Shown: piece by piece, positions 59,240 through 64,000 of the stretch
Position numbering within the stretch: position 1 is the stretch's first letter
Layout: every line of letters begins with the position of its first letter
Source: an uncultured Nocardioides sp.
GTDB lineage: Bacteria > Actinomycetota > Actinomycetes > Propionibacteriales > Nocardioidaceae
Direction of reading: 5' to 3'
NCBI RefSeq assembly: GCF_947488515.1
Contig: NZ_CANKZF010000004.1
Coordinates: forward strand, 62,001-126,000
DNA: 64,000 nucleotides
Notes under the pieces: generated by a model
Database searches by the model: none
Told to the model about the DNA's origin: nothing
Seen by the model: only the letters and a program-made list of their open reading frames with translations
Made by a program: the position numbers and the translations under genes

Positions 59240-60022
59240 ATGGACTCCACCCCACGGCGGACCGACCGGCTGCGTGTGCGCGTCCACCAGTGGGCGAGCG
59301 GGCTCGACACCGACGACAACCGCGCCCGCCTCGCCGAGGTGGCGCCGGGGGCCGACCTGGTCGTCCTGCCGGAGGCCTTCGCCCGCGACTTCGGCCAGGC
59401 CGGGTCCGACGTGAGCCCCTTCGCCGAGCCGGTCGACGGCCCGTTCGCCCGCGAGGTGGCGCGCGTGGCCGACGCGACCTCGTCCACCGTGGTGGCGGGG
59501 ATGTTCGAGGTCGCCGACGACCCCGCCCGGCCCTTCAACACCCTCGTCGCCGGCGGTCCCAGCTCCGCGACGTACCGCAAGATCCACCTCTACGACTCCT
59601 TCGGCTACCGCGAGTCCGACCGCCTGACCGGCGGCCCGGTCGAGCCGGTGGTCGTCGACGTGGCGGGCTGGCAGGTGGGGCTGATGACCTGCTACGACCT
59701 GCGGTTCCCCGAGCTCGCGCGGCGCCTCGTCGACGCCGGGGCGGAGGTCCTGGTGGTGCCGGCGGCGTGGCTGCCCGGCGACCGCAAGGTCGCGCACTGG
59801 CGCACCCTGCTCGCCGCCCGGGCCATCGAGAACACCTGCTTCGTCGTCGGTGCCGGGCAGCCCGAGCCTCGCTATGTCGGGCACTCCGCGGTGATCGGCC
59901 CGCTCGGTGACGTCCTCGCCGAGGCCGACGGCGGCGAGCAGGTCATCGACGCCGTCCTGGACCGCGCCGACCTCGACGAGGCCCGCCGCACCAATCCGTC
60001 GCTGGCCAACCGTCGGCTGTAA
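59240..60022 (+). CDS. Carbon-nitrogen hydrolase (nitrilase superfamily)
   Basis: A 260-residue amidase-type enzyme. The Glu-Lys-Cys triad is visible: VVLPEAFARDF, TYRKIHLYDSFGY and GLMTCYDLRFPELARRL. The latter two motifs place it near the Nit1/YafV-like branch (deaminated glutathione or omega-amidase), with HSAVIGPLGDVLAEA near the end. It likely hydrolyses a small omega-amide; the substrate is not certain. It diverges from mobA. Confidence 0.92.
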   Translation: MDSTPRRTDRLRVRVHQWASGLDTDDNRARLAEVAPGADLVVLPEAFARDFGQAGSDVSPFAEPVDGPFAREVARVADATSSTVVAGMFEVADDPARPFNTLVAGGPSSATYRKIHLYDSFGYRESDRLTGGPVEPVVVDVAGWQVGLMTCYDLRFPELARRLVDAGAEVLVVPAAWLPGDRKVAHWRTLLAARAIENTCFVVGAGQPEPRYVGHSAVIGPLGDVLAEADGGEQVIDAVLDRADLDEARRTNPSLANRRL

Positions 60023-60033
60023 CCTCCTCCGTC

Positions 60034-61407
60034 GTGCCTTCCTCCTCCGACAGCCCCCGCGGGTCCTCCCGCGGCAAGCGGGCTGCCGAGCGCCCGCCCT
60101 CGCGGCTGAGGCTGAAGCGGAAGTCGCAGGGGCCCGCCGCGGCGCCACCGCCGGAGCAGGACGAGTCCACCGCCCCGACGTCGGCCGCCCCGGTCGCTCC
60201 CGCTCCCCCCGCCACGACGCGTACGCCGGTCACGGAGCCGACCCCCGAGCGGGCTCCCGAGCCGACCGCCGCCCCCTCGGCACCCGAGACGGCCCCCCGT
60301 CCCACCGACGAGCCCGAGCAGCCCCAGCAGCCCCAGAAGCCCGAGCAGCCCGAACAGGTCGCGCGCATCGCGCCCACCGAGCCGGACGAGACCGAGCCCG
60401 ACGGCCCGCGCCGGTCACTGCTCGCCTTCTGGTTCGGTGTGCTGCTCCTCGGCGCGGCAGCCCTGGGCTGGTCGGCACTGAGCGGCGCCTTGAGCGACAT
60501 CCCGGCCGTGGGCGACACCGGTACCGCGCCGGCGTGGCTCGACGGCGTCGGCGCGGCCGCCGTGGTCACCGCGCTCTCCTGGTTCCTGGCGACCCGGACC
60601 GCGGGTCGGGCGCTCGTCTCCGCCGGCCTGGCGCTGGTGCTGGCTGTTGCCAGCCTCCTCGTGGGAGGGCGGGTGCTCCCGACGGGCGCGGCGGTGATGA
60701 CCTGCGTGGTCGGCAGCGTCTACGCCGTCATGGTGACCGTGCCGGCGGTCACCGGCTGGAAGGCGATGCGCGAGGCAGTGATCGCCGTGCTGGTCGCCGC
60801 GGTCACCGCCTTCGCAGCGGTGGGATTCGAGCCCACGGTCGCGATCGAGCGCTTCGAGATCGTCACGCTGCTCCTCGCGCTCGGTCTCGTGCTCGCGATC
60901 GTCTACCGCCTCGGCGCCGGCCTGCACGGCCTCGGGCGCCGCGGGATGATCGTCGTCGCGATCGGCCTCGGCGTCCTCTTCGCGACGTTGGCGTACGCCG
61001 AGCTGCTGCGGCGCTACGGCGCCCAGAGCTTCGTGTCGTCGGTCCTCGACTTCGCTGACTGGACCTCCGCCCGCATCGGCGCGTTCCCGCGGCCGCTCGT
61101 GGTCCTGCTCGGCATCCCGGCGCTGGTCTGGGGCACCCACGTGCGCGCCCGCCGGCGCCAGGGGTGGTGGTTCTGCGCCTTCGGCGTCGCCGCCACCGTT
61201 CCCCTGGCGACGGGCCTCGTCTCGCCGGACACCTCCTACCTCGAGGCCGGCCTGCGGGCGGCGTACTCCCTCGTCCTGGGCCTGCTCATCGGCTGGCTGG
61301 TGATCCGGGCCGACCTGGCCCTGACCGGGCCGAAGGGTCGTGGCGGACGCCGTGCCGAGGAGGCCGGACCGCACCGGCCCGAGCCGCGTCGCTTCGCCGA
61401 GCTCTGA
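60034..61407 (+). CDS. Membrane protein with long proline-rich N-terminus
   Basis: A 457-residue protein from a GTG. Residues 1-125 are low complexity, basic at first (RGKRAAERPPSRLRLKRKS) and then rich in Pro, Ala, Glu and Thr (EQPQQPQKPEQPEQ). The remainder holds about nine membrane helices (SLLAFWFGVLLLGAAALGW onward to LVLGLLIGWLVI). The cytoplasmic tail returns to charged sequence. No known family was recognised; the layout resembles mycobacterial-type Pro-rich membrane proteins. It follows the nitrilase gene by 11 bases and is likely co-transcribed with it. Confidence 0.75.
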   Translation: MPSSSDSPRGSSRGKRAAERPPSRLRLKRKSQGPAAAPPPEQDESTAPTSAAPVAPAPPATTRTPVTEPTPERAPEPTAAPSAPETAPRPTDEPEQPQQPQKPEQPEQVARIAPTEPDETEPDGPRRSLLAFWFGVLLLGAAALGWSALSGALSDIPAVGDTGTAPAWLDGVGAAAVVTALSWFLATRTAGRALVSAGLALVLAVASLLVGGRVLPTGAAVMTCVVGSVYAVMVTVPAVTGWKAMREAVIAVLVAAVTAFAAVGFEPTVAIERFEIVTLLLALGLVLAIVYRLGAGLHGLGRRGMIVVAIGLGVLFATLAYAELLRRYGAQSFVSSVLDFADWTSARIGAFPRPLVVLLGIPALVWGTHVRARRRQGWWFCAFGVAATVPLATGLVSPDTSYLEAGLRAAYSLVLGLLIGWLVIRADLALTGPKGRGGRRAEEAGPHRPEPRRFAEL

Positions 61408-61468
61408 GGCGGCTCCGGGCGGCGTCGCGATCAGCGGCTACGCCCGGGTAACCGATAGCGTCGGGTCC

Positions 61469-61696
61469 ATGGCCCGCCCCACCTCCCTCGAGATCGTCTC
61501 CGAGCTGGTCGCCAACGTGCTCACCATCGAGGTCGCCGAGGGTGACCGCGTCGAGGCCGGCGACACCGTCGTGCTGCTCGAGTCGATGAAGATGGAGATC
61601 CCGATGCTCGCCGAGCGGGCCGGGACCGTCACCGCGATCAAGGTGACCGAGGGTGACGTCGTGCAGGACGGCGACGTCCTCGTCGTCCTGGACTGA
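61469..61696 (+). CDS. Free-standing biotin/lipoyl carrier protein (TB7.3-like)
   Basis: A 75-residue single-domain carrier: EIVSELVANVLTIEVAEGDR, then VLLESMKMEIPMLAERAGTV with the Lys of SMKM as the modification site, then KVTEGDVVQDGDVLVVLD. ESMKMEIP and the size are almost those of mycobacterial TB7.3 (Rv3221c), a biotinylated protein of unclear partner. SMKM indicates biotin rather than lipoate. A carboxylase that uses it is not adjacent. The ATG at 61469 is unambiguous. Confidence 0.93.
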   Translation: MARPTSLEIVSELVANVLTIEVAEGDRVEAGDTVVLLESMKMEIPMLAERAGTVTAIKVTEGDVVQDGDVLVVLD

Positions 61697-61732
61697 CCGG
61701 CCTCCGGTGGGCGGGAGCCCTACGCTCCTGCC

Positions 61733-62377
61733 ATGACTCGCGAGCGCGCCCGGGCGGTGCACCTGGTGGTCGCCGCCGTTGCGTGGTTCGCGCTGGTCCT
61801 GCAGCTCATCCTGGTGCTCCGGGGCGGACGGGTCCTCGACGAGGTCGATCCTCCCGGGCTGGTGGCGCGGACCTACCGCTACTTCGCGTACTTCACGATC
61901 CAGAGCAACATCCTCGTCGCCACCACCTCGACCATGCTGGCGCGCGACCCGGACCGTGACGGCCCGGGCTTCCGGGTGGCCCGCCTGGCTGCGCTCGTCG
62001 GCATCACCGTCACCGGCCTCGTCCACTTCGTCCTGCTCCGGCCGCTGCTGGACCTGCAGGGCGCGGACTGGATCTGCGACAAGCTGCTGCACATGGTCGT
62101 GCCTGTCGCGGCCGTGGCTGCCTGGGCCCTGGTCGGCCCCCGCCCGCGCGCCGGCCTGCGCGTGGCGGCGTACGCCCTGGCCTGGCCGGTGGCGTGGTTG
62201 GGCTGGACGCTCGTGGTCGGCCAGGTGGACGGCTGGGTGCCCTACCCGTTCCTCGACGCGGGCGACGAGGGCTGGGGAGCGGTCGGGATCGCCTGTGCCG
62301 GGATCACCATTCTCTTCCTCCTGCTCTTCGCGCTCTACGCGTGGCTCGACCGGAGGCTGCACCCGGCGCCTCGCTAG
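61733..62377 (+). CDS. Pr6Pr family membrane protein
   Basis: A 214-residue protein with six helices. RTYRYFAYFTIQSNILVATTSTML and HFVLLRPLLDLQGADWICDKLLHMVVPVAAVAAW are typical of the Pr6Pr (FAR-17a/AIG1-like) family, including the FTxQSN motif and a conserved His in LLHMVVP. GWVPYPFLDAGDEGWGAVGIA is the last conserved loop. Eukaryotic relatives hydrolyse fatty acid esters of hydroxy fatty acids; the activity of the bacterial ones is not established. It sits in a plus-strand run, 36 bases after the biotin carrier gene. Confidence 0.85.
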   Translation: MTRERARAVHLVVAAVAWFALVLQLILVLRGGRVLDEVDPPGLVARTYRYFAYFTIQSNILVATTSTMLARDPDRDGPGFRVARLAALVGITVTGLVHFVLLRPLLDLQGADWICDKLLHMVVPVAAVAAWALVGPRPRAGLRVAAYALAWPVAWLGWTLVVGQVDGWVPYPFLDAGDEGWGAVGIACAGITILFLLLFALYAWLDRRLHPAPR

Positions 62378-62387
62378 TGTCGGAGGA

Positions 62388-63398
62388 ATGGAATTCCGAT
62401 ACCTCGGCAACAGCGGACTGAAGATCTCCGAGATCACCTACGGCAACTGGCTCACCCACGGCTCCCAGGTCGAGAACGACGTCGCCACGCAGTGCGTGCG
62501 CGCCGCGCTCGACGAGGGGATCTCGACGTTCGACACCGCGGACGTCTACGCCAACACCGCGGCGGAGACCGTGCTCGGCGAGGCGCTGAAGGGCGAGCGC
62601 CGTGAGTCGCTGGAGATCTTCACGAAGGTCTACTGGCCCACCGGACCGAAGGGCAAGAACGACACCGGCCTGTCGCGCAAGCACATCATGGAGTCGATCA
62701 ACGGCTCGCTGCAGCGGCTGCAGACCGACTACGTCGACCTCTACCAGGCGCACCGCTACGACGTGGAGACCCCGCTCGAGGAGACGATGCAGGCATTCGC
62801 CGACATCGTCAGGCAGGGCAAGGCGCTCTACATCGGCGTCAGCGAGTGGACCGCCGACCAGATCCGCGACGGCGTCGCGCTGTCGAAGGAGCTCGGCTTC
62901 CAGCTGATCTCCAGCCAGCCGCAGTACTCCATGCTCTGGCGCGTCATCGAGGACGAGGTCGTGCCGACGTCGAAGGAGCTCGGCGTCTCGCAGATCGTGT
63001 GGAGCCCGATCGCGCAGGGCGTGCTGTCCGGCAAGTACAAGCCCGGCCAGGCCCCGCCCGAGGGCTCGCGCGCCACCGACACCAAGGGCGGCGCCGACAT
63101 GATCTCGCGGTTCATGCGCGACGAGGTGCTCACCGCCGTGCAGGACCTCGACCCGGTCGCCAAGGACTGCGGCCTCACGATGGCCCAGCTCGCGATCGCC
63201 TGGGTGCTGCAGAACGACAACGTCGCCGCCGCCCTCGTCGGCGCCTCCCGGCCCGAGCAGGTCGCCGACAACGTCAAGGCCGCCGGCGTGAAGCTCGACG
63301 CGGACGTGATGTCCCGCATCGACGACGCCCTCGGCTCCGTCGTCGTACGCGACCCGGGGAAGACCGCCGAGGGCACGCCGAAGACCCGCGCCGTCTGA
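62388..63398 (+). CDS. Aldo/keto reductase (Kv-beta/YghZ-like)
   Basis: A 336-residue NADPH-dependent reductase with a strong GGAGG site before the ATG at 62388. The catalytic tetrad is visible: Asp and Tyr in FDTADVYANTAAETVLGEAL, Lys in IFTKVYWPTGP and His in LYQAHRYD. SISQPQYSML-like ISSQPQYSMLWR and VGASRPEQVADNVKA bind the cofactor. The pattern matches the voltage-gated potassium channel beta-subunit and L-glyceraldehyde 3-phosphate reductase group. Its physiological substrate is unknown. The end lies beside a set of palindromes. Confidence 0.93.
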   Translation: MEFRYLGNSGLKISEITYGNWLTHGSQVENDVATQCVRAALDEGISTFDTADVYANTAAETVLGEALKGERRESLEIFTKVYWPTGPKGKNDTGLSRKHIMESINGSLQRLQTDYVDLYQAHRYDVETPLEETMQAFADIVRQGKALYIGVSEWTADQIRDGVALSKELGFQLISSQPQYSMLWRVIEDEVVPTSKELGVSQIVWSPIAQGVLSGKYKPGQAPPEGSRATDTKGGADMISRFMRDEVLTAVQDLDPVAKDCGLTMAQLAIAWVLQNDNVAAALVGASRPEQVADNVKAAGVKLDADVMSRIDDALGSVVVRDPGKTAEGTPKTRAV

Positions 63399-63403
63399 GG
63401 TGA

Positions 63404-63470
63404 CCGCCGCACGTGCGGCGGATGGTGCCCCGGATCCGCCGATCCGGGGCCACGACCGCCGCACGTGCGC
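63404..63470. repeat. Stacked palindromes between converging genes
   Basis: CCGCCGCACGTGCGGCGG (63404-63421) is a perfect 18-base palindrome. It is followed by a perfect hairpin GCCCCGGATC-cgcc-GATCCGGGGC (63427-63450) and then a partial repeat of the first (CCGCCGCACGTGCGCGG near 63455-63471). The set lies between the stops of the aldo/keto reductase and the P-loop kinase genes and likely ends both transcripts. Confidence 0.7.
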
Positions 63471-63473
63471 GGG

Positions 63474-63986
63474 TCAGGCCGTGTGCCGCTCGGCCCAGGC
63501 CGCGCCAGCCTCGCGCGTTCGTCGTACGTCGCCCACGGTCACGTCGTACGTCGTCCAGGTGTGCGGGGCGGGCACCGTCGCGACCTCGCGCAGTCGGCGG
63601 TCGACGTCCACGTGCGACTCCGGTGACGGCACGGGGGACACGCCGCGCCGCCCGGCGATCCGGCGGCGGACCGTGCCCGCTGCGCTGACCAGGGCGAGGA
63701 AGTGGACCACCTCGTCGTCCACGGCGTCGAGCACCTGGTCCGGCAGGCAGATGCACGGCACGACGGGCACGAGGCCGTTCGTCCTGATCTCGCGACACAC
63801 CGCGAGCGCGTGGCGCCAGAACCCGACGTAGTCCCGACGGCCGTACGACGTCGCTGCCGCGCCGCGGCCGAGGACGTCCCCGTCGACCACGACCAGCCCG
63901 CTGCGGCCGCGCAGGTGGTCACCGATCGTCGACTTCCCGGTCGCCGCGGCTCCGGTGACGACCAGCACCGACGTCGGCTCGCTCAC
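63474..63986 (-). CDS. P-loop small-molecule kinase-like protein
   Basis: A 170-residue protein from a GTG at 63986. Walker A is VVTGAAATGKSTIGDHL (about residues 9-25). VVVDGDVLGRGAAATSYGRRDYVGFWRHAL is a DxD region comparable with the substrate site of gluconate, shikimate or chloramphenicol-type kinases. FLALVSAAGTVRRRIAGRRGV is a lid-like segment with Arg residues. I cannot assign a substrate. The gene is complete, ending before the window edge. Confidence 0.8.
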   Translation of the reverse strand: MSEPTSVLVVTGAAATGKSTIGDHLRGRSGLVVVDGDVLGRGAAATSYGRRDYVGFWRHALAVCREIRTNGLVPVVPCICLPDQVLDAVDDEVVHFLALVSAAGTVRRRIAGRRGVSPVPSPESHVDVDRRLREVATVPAPHTWTTYDVTVGDVRRTREAGAAWAERHTA

Positions 63987-64000
63987 GGGGTGACCGTAGA

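Noticed and set aside
1-64000. CRISPR arrays, tRNA or rRNA genes, phage or insertion-sequence genes
   Set aside because: Looked for regularly spaced direct repeats, CCA-ending cloverleaf-like segments and transposase or integrase motifs; none were found. The palindromic repeats are not regularly spaced arrays.

Overview
The window is a contiguous stretch of a very GC-rich (roughly 70 percent or more by eye) actinobacterial chromosome. Gene content and style point to Nocardioides or a close relative in the Propionibacteriales. The indicators are a proteasome activator (Bpa), a TB7.3-like biotin carrier, TetR-controlled acyl-CoA carboxylase genes, many GTG starts, ATGA/GTGA gene overlaps, and families such as DUF5926, DUF4446, DUF6457 and DUF2087. 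Genus level is an inference. I see no rRNA, tRNA, CRISPR array, prophage or insertion sequence. About 65 protein genes fill nearly all the sequence.

Layout. 1-8.8 kb: end of a ComB-like phosphatase gene, a secreted SGNH esterase, a RecQ helicase fused to a phosphoribosyltransferase-like domain, an ECF42-type sigma factor with its DGPF/YCII partner, a 14-helix MFS exporter and an M19 dipeptidase. 8.9-12.3 kb: a SNF2 helicase overlapping a SWIM zinc-finger gene. 12.3-19.8 kb: a TetR repressor, a NarL-type two-component system, and an acyl-CoA carboxylase (alpha and beta) plus HMG-CoA lyase operon for leucine breakdown; matching GTTA-N8-TAAC palindromes precede both the repressor and the operon. 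19.9-23.4 kb: an overlapping three-gene operon with two sulfotransferase homologues around a diverged third that has lost its cofactor-binding motifs. 23.4-28.5 kb: EcsC, Aat, a lipoprotein, a zinc-finger/HTH protein, Fpg and an AAA ATPase behind a large palindrome. 28.6-34.9 kb: flavin disulfide reductase, a yybP-ykoY (manganese) riboswitch with TerC, a LysE exporter, small zinc and DUF proteins, and GDPD. 35-41 kb: a class III adenylate cyclase with a free-standing cNMP-binding protein, arginine deiminase, a DUF6058-GNAT fusion, a GDT1 manganese exporter and prephenate dehydratase. 41.6-50.1 kb: a complete kdpFABCDE potassium-uptake locus preceded by an extra DUF4118 sensor, with helically phased direct repeats in both promoter regions. 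50.4-64 kb: PAP2-lipid kinase fusion, SerS, two HAD phosphatases, two TIMP-like secreted membrane proteins, Bpa, quinone oxidoreductase, MobA, a nitrilase, a biotin carrier, an aldo/keto reductase and a P-loop kinase.

The least explained material is the sulfotransferase triad, the TIMP-like pair, several families of dispersed palindromes in the spacers (one supplies a stop codon, one sits inside a coding sequence), and a predicted promoter placed directly before a strong terminator hairpin. Manganese is a recurring theme (riboswitch-TerC and GDT1), as is regulation through short palindromes close to start codons.
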